Origin: Phytophthora hibernalis
Taxonomy: Eukaryota; Oomycota; Peronosporomycetes; Peronosporales; Peronosporaceae
Reading direction: 5' to 3'
DNA length: 64,000 bases
Assembly (NCBI GenBank): GCA_012656075.1
Contig: JAAKBF010000210.1
Span: 124,001 to 188,000, forward strand
Below, piece by piece: positions 31,965-43,412 of this stretch (the stretch's first letter is position 1; every line of letters starts with the position of its first letter). Under the pieces are notes generated by a model. The model made no database searches, was not told the origin of the DNA, and saw nothing but the letters and a program-made list of their open reading frames with translations. The position numbers and the translations under genes were made by a program.

Positions 31965-34900
31965 ATCGGGAGCAGCTCGCTTCTTCGACGAACCCTTCGG
32001 TCGAGGAGCCAGCGCACTCCTTCGCTTGACGGAACGTGGAGCTTTTCGTCGAGCATCGGCATAGTTCTGTAGCTGGCCACGTGGAGGCGCCCGGTCCGAG
32101 AGGATGACGGTACTAGCCGACGACGAGCAGCTATTTTCAGCCTCGATGTCCATAAGAAAGGCTCGATGAGACATCCCGCTCGACGAGCTCACAAGAGAAT
32201 CACCCGATGACGGCTGAGGAGTAGACAGTGAATCGCTGGTCTGGCTCGGCGAAATTCCAAGCTCAATGTCACCAGAGGGGCGACCCCACCACCTTCGGCG
32301 AAGCTGGAATGGGTGAACCGTCCAATGCATCTTCGTCAAGGGCGTCTAACTCGGTCAGCACAGCCTGAGTAATGCAAGCAGATTTTTGCTGCTGCTCGGG
32401 AGGGTGACGTCGAGGAGAGCCAAGAGGAGGAGACATCGTAGGGCTAGTCGACGCCGGAATGGAGACGACGGAACTCAGCCAAGGAGCCACCGCGGAAGTA
32501 GACGAACTCAACAAGATCACCGCTGAGGCCAACTCTATCGACGAGTCAGTGGAGGACATAGATCCCGATGCTGGACTCGGCGAAGAACTTATATGACCGA
32601 GTGAAGAGCTCATGGCCTGAGACAAACTCACCAAAACGGCTGACGAACTCGCCAAGTCCGGATCGACGAGTCTGCCTCAAGACCAGGTGACTCGTCGACT
32701 TGGGAGTCTGTTTCATCGACTTCGGCCGGAATCTCGTCGTGAGGAGGACTCAGCGAGCGTCGCTGGGGGTAATAACCACTAGAATTGGCGCGGCGAAGAC
32801 CAGCCACTGGAGAGCGGAGACGACGCCGCCCTGGATAGGCAGCGAAGGCGCATGCTCGGCGACCACTTTCGCCAGGAGCAAAGTCGTCGATGCGTCGAAC
32901 CCTCCTCGCCAGGTATGGAACGTTCACACTCGCTGCGAGAAACACTCGAAGCCCGGCTCAGCCGGGGCCTGCCGCCGTCGGATTCGCTGGGTTAGAATAC
33001 CGACGGAGGCGTTCGGCCGGAGTCAACGTCTTCAGTGGTGCACTCGTTAGCTGAGAAACCGAACGATGTCTCCTGTGGCGCGACGCCGACTTGGACCGTT
33101 TGTGGCATGATGAGCTCGGCGAAGGTCCACATGATACCGCGGAGAAGGACGGTGAAACCGACAATGCTGCACTCGCTGGGGTATTATTCGCCAATCCCGC
33201 TGAAGCTGAAATGGCAGGACCCGAAGAGAACCCGCTCGACGAGCTCCTGGACGGATCGAGAGTATCGTCACAGGACCGGCGCGGAGAAAGAAGCTCAAGC
33301 GACTCGGGGAGGCGCTCGGCGAGTAGCCGACAGAGACGAGCAATAATTCGGAGGTCCCTGGGATCCAGTCCCGGACATCCACGCCATCCAGAGCAGCGAC
33401 AGCCAAATGCGGGTCGTATACTGGGTAGCGACCGCGGTGAGCGATAATACGCTTCTGCCGCAGAACAGTACCCTGCAACGACTCGATGGTTCGACACTCC
33501 CAACAGCGGTACACCATCTGCTGACGCAATCGATCCGCTCGGAGGTTCCGAGCCTTGTTGTACTCAGCCCATGCCGCTCGTAAAGAGATGACCGAGGGTC
33601 ATCACTGAGCCTCTGAGTCATGCTACGGAGGAAAGCTTCAACGGCTGAGACTTGGACCCAGTGGCGTCGCTCCCATAGTGCCAGACCGAGGTCTGCTTTC
33701 TCGGTTCGGTCGGTGGACACACCCTGGAATTGACGCCACATCTTGACGAACCGAGCTAATCCAGTGGCACGAGTCGAAATTTTTGAACCTGGAGGGTGCT
33801 GATCAATGGTGAAACAGCACGGGTTCTCCGGCAACTTCGAGCGCACTTGCTGCCACGGGTGGGCAGGGACGACCCAATCCGCCATAGCCTGGATACCGGC
33901 AACTGAGTACGGAGACTCAACACCGTGAGCAATGGGTGGAGTTAGACTGCTGTTATGGATCTGACACCAGGCCTCTTGTGCACCCGGAGCAGTGAATCCG
34001 GGTAACAAGTACGGACCAGCCATCAGGGCAAGGCGCTGTGACGGTGTCCCTGGCGCAGTAGGTACCGCCGGCGTGAACGTACTTGGGTCGGTGCCGGGAA
34101 CCGTGGAGAGCGTAGCCGTCATCTGGGTGTGAGACCGTCGGAGACCCGACCGAGACCTCGGTGTATGCTCTTAGGCGGCAGCAGCTGGAGGCGTTGAATC
34201 ATCGGTGGGCCCTACAGTCGATCCCGCAGGAGTTGATGGCACCACAATCGCAGGAACCGGGGTAGATACCGCCACCGAGGTCACAGGAGTCATGGCCGAT
34301 GAGGTGGTCGGTATTCCACCCGACGACGGTAATAACGTGGAGGCCGGCTGCGACGCAGAAACAGCCGGCACGCTCGGTGGAACCGGGGTGGGCTGAGCCG
34401 GGACCGACAGAGTCGATGGAGTCATGACCGAGGCTGTATGCGACGGTACTGACGGCGTCGGGGTCACCGAGGTTTTGGGCGGAGCCGGAACAATAGGCGA
34501 CCCCGAGGTCTGAGAAGACTCGGACGATGCCTCCAGGGCTCTGGGATCGCAAAGTAGCTAATACCGACGCGCCGCGGGTGGGCCGACCATCACGACGAGT
34601 CGGCGAGGTGACAGCTGAGGAAAACGACCCATAAGCGAGGATCGCGTCCGTCCGAGGATCGGTATCTACCTCATCACCCGACAAGTCAATTACTTCGGCC
34701 GGGGTCGACGGCATCGAGGATCCGGAGGCCGGTGGAGATCCGGTGGAGGACTCGGTGGAGATCCAGGCGGAGGACTCGGTGGAGAACCGGGTGGAGGACT
34801 TGGAAGCGAGCCACTCGGCGGGGACACAGGCGGCGACGCAGGTGGAGACCCAGGCGAAGGACTCGGTGGGGACCCTGCAGGAGACGATGGCGCCGGCGAC

Positions 34901-36625
34901 CCCGGCGACGAACTGACCGACGGGCTCGGTGGCGATCCCGCAGGAAGCCCAGACGCCTGGAGAGATGATGGCGTACTGACCGAAGGTTTGGGCGCGTGTC
35001 CGCGAGCTGGGGCACCCAAACTCTTAGAGGGACGACCCAACTGCTTGCTAGCAGGAAGGATTGACTTCGGCGGTCCCGACGGAACGTGTGGAGGATACGT
35101 CGGCGTCGCCTGCGGTGGCGGAGCTTGGGATGCGTGCTGCCGGAGACGCTTGCGCCGATTCCTTCGACGCTGGGATACCGTTGGAATGAGCGGCAGGTCG
35201 TCCGAATCCTCAGAGGCACCACCCGCAGCCGACGCTGCCTGCGCTGGAGGGTTGAGCCCCGGCTCCGATGCCTTGGGATCTTGATCACTGTCCTTCGAGC
35301 TCTCCGAAGACACACTCCGACTGCGCTTCGACGTAATGCTCAGAGGAGAGAGTCCGAGCAACTCCCAGTCGATGTCGTCCGCAGTAATACCTGAACGAGG
35401 GTTAAAAGAACTTAGGACGACCGATGGGGCAAGGAAAGAAGGGTAGAACGTACCAGCAGAAGCAAGCACCAACGTGTCGCCATCGAGCTTGTGGAGAGCA
35501 GCGTGGCGACGCAGAAAAGAGTTCGCCCGCTTCAGGCTCGCGACCTGAGCTTCGAGGGTATGAACCTGAGGAGAAACAGCACCGACCGAGGCTTGGTCAG
35601 AAGCTTTGAGGGCAGCCCGATACTTGGCCACCTGCTCGGTCTAGGCCCCAAGCCAGCCATGAAAAGCTCACGGTCCTGGTGGAGGAGTCGCTGTGTCGAC
35701 GTCACCGAAGCCTCGGCCGTGGTTGCGCGAGCAGCCCAGAGCCCCACGATGCGGTCGTGGTCGGCGATGGCAGCGTTGGCTTGACGCAGGCGCGCTGCCG
35801 CCTGTTCATGCTCGTCCTTGAGAGCGATGTACGACTGACGGAGGCTATCCAGAAAGTAACGAGTGCGACTCTCGTCGCTGGTGGCTTGGTGCTGAAACGC
35901 TCGAACTGCTCACGTTCTCGCGTCCCGGCCTGGAGACGGTCCTTGGTGTCAGCGAGTCGAGCCTTGAGCTCTGCCACCTCGTTACGCAGGTCGACGATGA
36001 GCTGAGCTTCACCCGGTGGAAGTTGGGCGGGAGCCACCGCGGCATTCAGAACCTCACCGAGGTCTGTGGCGTGCTCCATCCGGCTGTCGAGCGACGAATC
36101 GACTCGCCGAGGACGTTGACGGGCCACCCCAACTACGAGCTGACCCAACTGGAGGAGACGATGCTCGACCAGAGCAGAGACCGAAGGCTCGGTCAAGGCA
36201 ACGGGAGGGGGCGACACCGGAGGTGTCGGTCTGGCACCCCACCGAGACAAGGCGAGTGTCCCGGGCGCCCAAGGGCTCGGAGACCGCCGCAGGAGTACCG
36301 CGAAGCAGGTATGCCAGGATAGGCGAAGCTTCTGGAGATAGCGGAGGCGTGGGGAGCGGCGAACCTTCGGCCGCACCATCAGCCGGCGGAGGACCACCGG
36401 GACGTTGCGGAGGTGGTACCGAAGACTCGGCAGGGCCAGGAACGTCGGCAGGAGCATCGACAGCGTCCGGTGATCGTGCCTCTGATATGGAAGGAAGATG
36501 GAACGACGAGTTAGAAGGAGTGCAGGATGTTGCGGTGATGAAGGTGGAGCAGCCTACCTCGTCGCTGGGGTGATGGAACGGAGAGTGGCGGTGGCGTCGC
36601 TGAGAAGACGCGACGGATGAGCCAT
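31965..36625 (-). pseudogene. Large antisense ORF, copy 2 (with longer C-terminal part)
   Basis: Inverted near-copy of 18314-21310, starting at 36625. It has the same coiled coils, the ITADDIDWELLGLSP segment, the VIDLSGDEVDTD motif (34670-34702), and the C-terminal PYLLPGF, WRQFQ and LGLALWERRHW segments. The Pro-rich region is expanded with GSPPSPPP units (34720-34900). Homology to copy 1 ends near 33500; from there a different but equally Ser/Pro-rich frame runs on (YPVYDPHLAVAALDGVDVRD near 33400) to about 31970. Several frame changes. A TAG context near 35643 is shared with copy 1. No function recognised. Confidence 0.65.
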
Positions 36626-36676
36626 GGTGTGAAGACGCGAAGCACCACGACGCGCACTACTTGTGGAAGGTTGCGT

Positions 36677-36690
36677 CGAGGCGGGGCAGT
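36677..36690 (+). other. Polypurine tract of gypsy element B2
   Basis: CGAGGCGGGGCAGT directly before the LTR at 36691; mirror of 18249-18262. Confidence 0.65.
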
Positions 36691-37545
36691 TGTGGTGTTG
36701 GGTTTTGGGATGCTCGGTCGCCAGTCGGCAAGGTTGCCCTTGCTGAAGGAAAGTGACCGGCGTGCCCTGATTGGCGGATTACATTCCCCACGCCACAGTG
36801 ACCTTGGCCGCTTTTGTGACCGAGGCCTCGGTTGGGTATAATAAACTCCCGGCCGAGGGTACGAACCCTCGTTTGTACCATTTCAGTTTCGCACCCTCGG
36901 TCTTTAGAGCCGGGTACGGGGTCACATACGGGGATCGGTTCACACTGGATATTTGTATTTATATAGGACTAGCTATTGGATTGACTACAGAGGCTCTCAG
37001 AGCCATAGATCAACAGAAATAATTCAGCAGTCTTCCCTCAAGTCACCAAGGGTTAAGTCCGTCTTCGGTAAGTCTAGCTAGCTTATCATAGGGTCTGGAT
37101 ACGCTCGGCTTGTGGGATGCTGGTCAGCGAGCCTAAGGTACATTGAACCGAGGGTTTGTAGCTGGTCAGTCCAAGAGATTAGAGTGGCCGAATGTTGGGA
37201 GCGACGAGAAGCGTCGTTTACCATATATTATAGTGGAACCGAATGTTCCATACATATTTACTACCCGCCGAGGTTTTACCTCGGCAAACCCGTATTAGGC
37301 TTGACAGCCTGTACCCTTCCTTCTGAGGAACTTCGGGTTCGCGCGAAAGCGCAATATTGCATACTAGCCCTCGCTCGTGGCTAGTGGTGCAGGTTATTGG
37401 GTTGGCCTAATACAACCTAGGTGTACAGAGGGTTCACATCCAACCCGGCGTAAGGGATCGTTCCTGGTCTTCAGGTTTGATCCAACGCTCGTTGACCTGA
37501 CGAGGAGAAGCGAGTGTTGTTGGTGCGACTCATACCATTTGGGCA
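36691..37545 (+). repeat. 3' LTR of gypsy element B2, inverted, outer end cut
   Basis: Inverted copy of 17360-18248 starting TGTGGTGTTGGG. It follows the left LTR closely up to the CATACCATTTGG stretch near 37545, then differs, so about 35 bases of the outer end are lost at a junction with the gag-only element. Confidence 0.8.
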
Positions 37546-37561
37546 GCCTGGCGAGAAGACC

Positions 37562-38065
37562 TCACGTTTCCCTTGCTTACAAACGAGAAACTGTGAACGT
37601 TGTCGGAAGGCATCGTTTTCCAGGAGAAAAGCAGCGCGAAGCCGCTCGCACAACTGTTGATGACACCCGCCTTCATGGCGATCTGTGCTTCTCGAATCCA
37701 GAAGTGAAGGTTTCGCCTTCCTTCCTTTCGAACGGAGGTACAACCAGCCATAGAGGCTTGGGTTGTACCGGCTTCAGCTTGGACATAGAAGCCTGCAGGT
37801 TTCCCTGCACATGCGCGATGAGCTCGCGCTCGTACGCGTCGAACGCAGTCACGCGTTCTTCTTGCTCGGCGGGCGTTGCCGATACCAAACCCCGGAGGAC
37901 ATCTCTTCCGAAGATGCCTCCAATCTTCCGAACAGACGCGAACTGCGAGTCGTTCAAGTAAAGAAACTCACTGCGGTCCATCGTGACTCAATCCTTGAGA
38001 TCACAGAGGATCAGGTAGTTCAACCTACCCGCGTAGGCGCGAGATTGACTACAAGTGCTACCAAG
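37562..38065 (-). pseudogene. Gag-only LTR element copy 2, gag N-terminus and leader
   Basis: Matches 5570-6182. Gag starts at 37981 (MDRSEFLYLNDSQFASVRKI) and keeps the AFDAYERELIAHVQGNL and PPFERKEGE motifs, with internal deletions near 37660. The leader and primer-binding site (37981-38063) are conserved. Originally continuous with 31543-31964. Confidence 0.75.
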
Positions 38066-38272
38066 TGTGACGGGGTCACACAGCACCTTGTCTTGAGGAA
38101 GCGTAAGAGAGCAAAGGCTCTCAGTGAACGATAAGTTCACAGTTCCCGGCCTAAGGGAACTGTCTGCGGGTTTGATAGCAATATAACGACTGATTATATT
38201 TTATAGCTGAGTTAAACTTGTAGCATACAAACTCTAAGTCATCTATAGTAAAAGCTAAAGAGCGTCCATGGT
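38066..38272 (-). repeat. 5' LTR of gag-only element copy 2, outer end missing
   Basis: Matches 6183-6392, starting TGTGACGGGG. Homology ends after GCGTCCATGGTT at 38272, so about 95 bases including the terminal TGTAACGGG end are gone. Confidence 0.8.
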
Positions 38273-38777
38273 TGGCGCGCAGTCCGGAGAAAGTCGAACT
38301 TGTGAATTGATCTAGTGATAACAATATTTAATTTTTATTGAAAGTAAGATCATGATTGGCTTCGGCTCCGCGATATCTGTTGAAATCCGCTGTGTTTGTG
38401 CTCTTTTGAACTCTTCGGGGAAATTTTGTTGTCCGCGAAAAAGTGCAGAAGCATGACATTATATTCGAAGCACGACTACCGTAATTAGAGTGAGCGGTGT
38501 ACAGGTGTCCATCCCCCAGTACCGACCGGTATTTTTCTGGTCGTGTGTGTGCATTTACCCGAGAGAGTTTATATTGTTTAGTTAATCCATGATAGTATTA
38601 TATCGGTATCGTTTGTCGCATTGGGGTGAAAGAAATACCGGTACATGTCTACAGTAACGAACAAGGAACAACGCCACCGATTGGCTGAAATAAAACATTC
38701 CAACCAATCGAATGCCGTTGCTCAGATTATCCTCTTCCACATGCGAATTTGTGTCCCAGAGGGAGGAGAATAGGGCG
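38273..38777 (+). promoter_or_regulatory. Upstream region of the bromodomain gene
   Basis: No coding signal. Two CCAAT-type boxes in opposite orientation (GATTGGCTG near 38677 and CCAACCAATCG near 38699) lie 80-100 bases before the chosen ATG, a spacing that fits a promoter. Confidence 0.4.
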
Positions 38778-41700
38778 ATGATCTCGGAGACATCGCACGC
38801 CGAGTGTGTGCGGCTGCTGGAGCTGCTGACGAACCCGCGCGTACAGGAAAGCTGGTCCTGGGTGTTTATGACGCCCGTGGACATCCCTGGCTACGAGCGC
38901 GTGATCAAGCGGCCCATGGATCTGGGGACCATAAAGAAGAACTTGGGCGTCAAGCCGTCGCGTTGTCGTTTCAAGTCGCACGACAAGTTGGCGAGGACGT
39001 GCGTCTCGTCTTCCACAATGCGTGCGTGTATAACAAAGCGGACCAGGACGTCAAAGGTTCCGTCTACGCTGCAGCTCAGCATCTGCTGCGGGTCTTCGAA
39101 ACAGCCTACGCCAAGGCCATCGAGAGCGTCTTCAAGGCGGACGACGAGGCGGTAGCCAGAGCCAAGGCGGTCCACCGAGAAGCCAAGAGGAAGGCCGAGG
39201 GGGACGCAGAAGGCGCGGGCTCCTCCTCCTCCTCCTCACACCACCACAGCAGCAGCAACCACAGCAGCAGCAATCATCACCATCGAGACGAAGGAGGAGA
39301 TGAAAGCAAGCACAGACACAAGCACAGCAAGAAGGAGAAAAAGTCCAAGAAGTCCAAGAAGAAGAGCAAGGACCGGGAGCACAGACACTCGAGCTCCAGC
39401 AGCGGCGAGATCAAGAAGAAATCCCACCGCAGCGAGCACGAGAGCGGTCATGTGTCATCTTCCAGTGCTCTCGTACAAAGGAGACGCTCCAGACTGTCGT
39501 GGCGGTCCCTAAGTGCGAGTCGTCCTTGCTTAGTTCTGCAGCTATTTCACTGAGCAATACCGTATCTGTCAAGCGAGAGGTGGTGCAGACCCTCGCGGCT
39601 CCTCCTGGGGAAAAATTGTCGGACGCGGAGGTGACAGAATGCCTCTCTTTGTTGATGAAGCTGGTCAAGTATAAGGAAGGTGTGATCAGTCCAGCTGCAC
39701 CGTTCTTGCAGCCAGTGGACCTGACTCATTTCCCGGACTATCGCGTTAAAGTTCCGAACCGCATGCATCTGTATGGCGTCCAGAAGAAACTTCGTAGCGG
39801 GAGCTACGCTACCATTGACGCGTTTGCTTATGACATGCGGTTAATTTTTCGAACTGCCTGGTGTACAACAGCGATGTGATTCTGAGCAAAGTGATGCGAA
39901 ATCATGCCGTCACCCTTATGAAGCTCTTCGAGACCCAATTTGCCAAGATTGGCGGGTCATGGCCAGGTATTTCTGAGCGGTGGAAATGCCACCAGATCAT
40001 TCATGAAATCCTCGCCCACCGCACGGATGGGCAGGAGACCGCGCAGTGGTTCAAATACCCAATTGAGTCTTACTACGATTCACCGGACCAAATTCCGTAT
40101 AACTACTACAAAACGGTCAAGGATCCAATGGATATCGGCACGGTTTCGAGTAAGCTACACATGGGGGAGTACAAGCACGTCTCAGAATTTACGGCGGGCA
40201 TGAAATTGGTCTTTGACAACTGTATCCGGTACTGGAGGCCAGATCCCCAGGGGCAAACGTACTGTGCGTCTGCGGAAACTTTGCTCCGCGTTTTACACAC
40301 ACGAAACACTATCTTTGGTTCTCCCATGAACAGCAACTCTACGTCAAGAGGAAAACCAGGATCTCTTTCGTCATCGTCGTCGAAGGTCAAGTCTGCCTCT
40401 GCTGCGACACAGTATTCCTCTGCACAACCGCCGTCGGTTCCCGTGGCTAGGGCATCTGAAGGTGAGCATGAAAAGATAAAGAAGAAATCATCGTTGTCGA
40501 AGACATCAAAATCGTCAAAGTCTCGCGAGTCAAGCGGTGGCTTGCCGGAAAAGAGATCTGCTTGGGTATAATGAAGCAACTGCGGGGGCACAAGATGAAG
40601 GGGTTCCGTGGGATCGAAATCAAAACGGCTGGACCCTTTTTGACTGCTGTTGATACGACCAAGTACCGGATTACCTGACAATTGTTTCGGAGCCCATGGA
40701 TTTCGCTAAAATCGAGCGCAAATTGAAAAGCGATCGATACGGCAGTGTCGACGAGTTCAGTGCCGACGTCCACTTGATATTCTCGAATTGTCACAAGTAC
40801 AATAGTGACCCGGTGGAAGGCGCCGACATCCGAGCGATGGCCACAAACCTGCGTAATTACTTTGTAGAGCTTTGTAACGAGAAGCTGGGCCCTCTGGATG
40901 GCATGGTGAATGGGCCGACTCAAACGCCAACCCATTCAGCTCAGGTCGCGTTAGCTTGTTCATCTCTGGGTGTAACTCAACCCACGCCAGCAGCTCCAAC
41001 AAAAACGCGCCTGCCCGAAACAAAAGTGCATTGTGCTGGAACAGGGCCTTCGTCTCTCCACAATCCAATGAAGAAATCTCCCGCCCCTCTCCGATGAAGA
41101 GACCGGTGTCCGCTACTTCTGCGTCCGTGGCCAGTAGTACTGTCTCCTCTCTTGACCTGAAAAAGGGAATGGAATCGTTCAGCAGTAGGACAGCATTGAA
41201 GACGGAGCCCGCGGTCGCTTCGTTGAAGCCCGTTGCTCAAGTGAAGGCAGTGCCTGTTCCAGTCGCTGCAGTCTCTTTATCTACGGCGGTTAAGGAGTTG
41301 CCTCCTGACAGCACCACCAACTTAGCAGGGCTTACTCCTGAAGAAGCTAAGAGACTGCGTAAGGAGATGAAGGAAACACGCAAAAAGGAGAAGAAGGAGA
41401 AGAAGGAGAAGAAGAAAAAGCGTGACAAGGATAAAAGGCGCGACAAGAAGGACAAGAAAGACCGGACAAAGGTTTCAAGCTCTTCTACCCAGGTAAGCCC
41501 GGTGGTGATGCCCATTTAGGCATGTACACATTTGACTGAGATTCACACGAATTGTGCATTTTTTCAGGATGATGGATTGGCTGCTCAACCAATCTCCATC
41601 CCATTGATTTCACCTGCCGCAGCTTCGGCACTAGGGTTGCCTGCTGCTGTTTCAACTGCCAACAAACCGACAGTACCTGCAAGTGCGCCAGCAGTGGTTG

Positions 41701-43351
41701 GCTCGAAAAGAGGATTGGGGGAACCTCATCATTCATCTAGCTCAATATCAAGCAAAAAGAACAAGAAACACAAGAAGTCGGACCTCAACGCCTGGGAGAA
41801 TGCATGTGACCGTGTGCTTAACCGTTTGAGCAAGATTGAGCAGGTGACTAAGTTGCACTTCAACCACCCGTTGTTGGAGGTATTCCCGCATCTCGCAACT
41901 GAGTACAGGAGCCTGATTGCTGAACCGATGGACGTGCGCACATTGCGTGAACATCTCCACGCACACACGCTGAACCAGGCCGAGTTCCTGCGAAAAGGCC
42001 GGCTTATCTTCCAGAACGCCGTCAAATTCAATTGTGCTGAAGACCCGGCGTCAATTCAGGTGCGCGATATGTCTGCACATTTGATGTGGTACTTTGACTC
42101 GCTCTGCGCCGAGCTGCAGATTGTTCCGACGCAGGAAGTCTCAGAAGAGCAGAGTCGCTCAAAGCGCGATCAATTGAGGCGTGAGCGAGCAGATTTCGTG
42201 AATACAGTTCCTGTGGAGCTCAAGGCCAAGGAGTGCCAAAAACTGCTGCGGGTGCTGAACAGCCAGAAGTATGACAAGAACGGCTGGCCTTTCCGTAAGC
42301 CGGTGCGCGTTCTGTTCCCTGCATTGTCGCCCGACTACTTTGACGTTATTAAGATGCCGATGGACTTGACGACTATTGCGGAGAAACTGATCGAATACGA
42401 GTACAAGATGCACGGCGAATTTATTCTGGACGTGCGATTGACCTTTGAGAATGCAATGATCTACAACCGTGCTGACAAGGACCGCGATGGATGGAGCGTG
42501 TATTCAGCAGCAGTTCACATGCTGGCTGTGGTGGATGATCTGTGGGGCGATGTAACGCTTGAGGTGACCGAGAAGACTCGGCGTCGTGAGCTCCTACGCA
42601 AGGAACGCATGAGCGAGTCAAAGCGGAAGCGAAGCGATTCGGAGGTAAACGGTGAGCGCGAAAAAAATCTCACAAGCACCACCACCACTCTCCCGCAGAG
42701 AACGAATCCGGACACAAACACCACCACAAGCATCATCGCAAGAGCGGCAAACAGCGATCAAGCGAGGGTGTCGCTGCAGCCGTGACTGCCGGTTCGGATA
42801 GCGCTGCTCCTGCTCCTCCTGCCGTTACTGCTACCTCTGTGACTGGGACGGTAGTTGTCGGTGGCGGAAATGGCTCGCGAGACGATTCTGGAATCTATGA
42901 TGCAACGGCTACCCGTGTGAAATTGCAACTCATGCCAAGCAGACCTAACATGGAGCGCATGAACAAGCAAGAGCGTAAGGCTGAAGAGAAGCGGCGGAAG
43001 CGTGCTCGACGCGAAGAGGAAATGGCGCGCACGGAGAAAAGGCGTCGCACTGCCGTCGCAGCAACGGACGATGCGTTGCGTGAGGCTGAGATCCGGAGCC
43101 GGCGCAAGTTGCAGAAGTTGGAGATGGCCGAGGCAGTCCGTCTGCGCGAGGAACGCCAGCAACTTGCTGCAGAAGTGGAGGCCAAACATGCTCGTCGGGA
43201 ACAGATGAAGTTGAATGCTGCTGCGTGGACTGGAGTGCTGCTGCCTGCGGCAGGTGCTGCTGCCTCCAGCAAAAGAACAGGCTTTTGGGTGAAAAAGCAC
43301 TCGAAACTGCAAATATCCGCTGCTTTCCAGCCGCGAGCAATCAATGCCTAA
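38778..43351 (+). CDS. Six-bromodomain, polybromo-like protein (seven apparent frameshifts)
   Basis: About 1500 residues starting MISETSHAECVRLL. Bromodomains: 1 (38800-39120; GYERVIKRPMDLGTIKKNLG, VFHNACVYNKAD); 2 (39640-39930; FPDYRVKVPNRMHLYGVQKK, VYNSD); 3 (40000-40300; YYKTVKDPMDIGTVSSKL, VFDNCIRYW); 4 (40590-40880; YLTIVSEPMDFAKIERKL, IFSNCHKYNSD); 5 (41800-42110; YRSLIAEPMDVRTLREHL, IFQNAVKFN); 6 (42230-42550; YFDVIKMPMDLTTIAEKL, TFENAMIYNRAD). The acetyl-lysine Asn is seen in 1, 2, 4, 5 and 6. Linkers are Lys/Ser/His-rich; the C-terminus is a basic coiled coil. Intron 41493-41567. No BAH, HMG or kinase domain seen. All frame changes need one extra base, one at an A7 run (42660). Likely a chromatin reader, perhaps of a remodelling complex. 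Confidence 0.88.
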
Positions 43352-43386
43352 GCTTCACGCAGGCCGGTGTTAATGCGAGATAAAAC

Positions 43387-43412
43387 AATACTTCGAAGTA
43401 CTTCGAAGTATT
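43387..43412. repeat. Perfect 26-bp palindrome after the bromodomain gene
   Basis: Two CTTCGAAG cores in a row inside AATA...TATT form a perfect 26-base palindrome, 36 bases after the stop codon. It may form a hairpin in the 3' UTR or be a remnant of an insertion. Confidence 0.85.
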
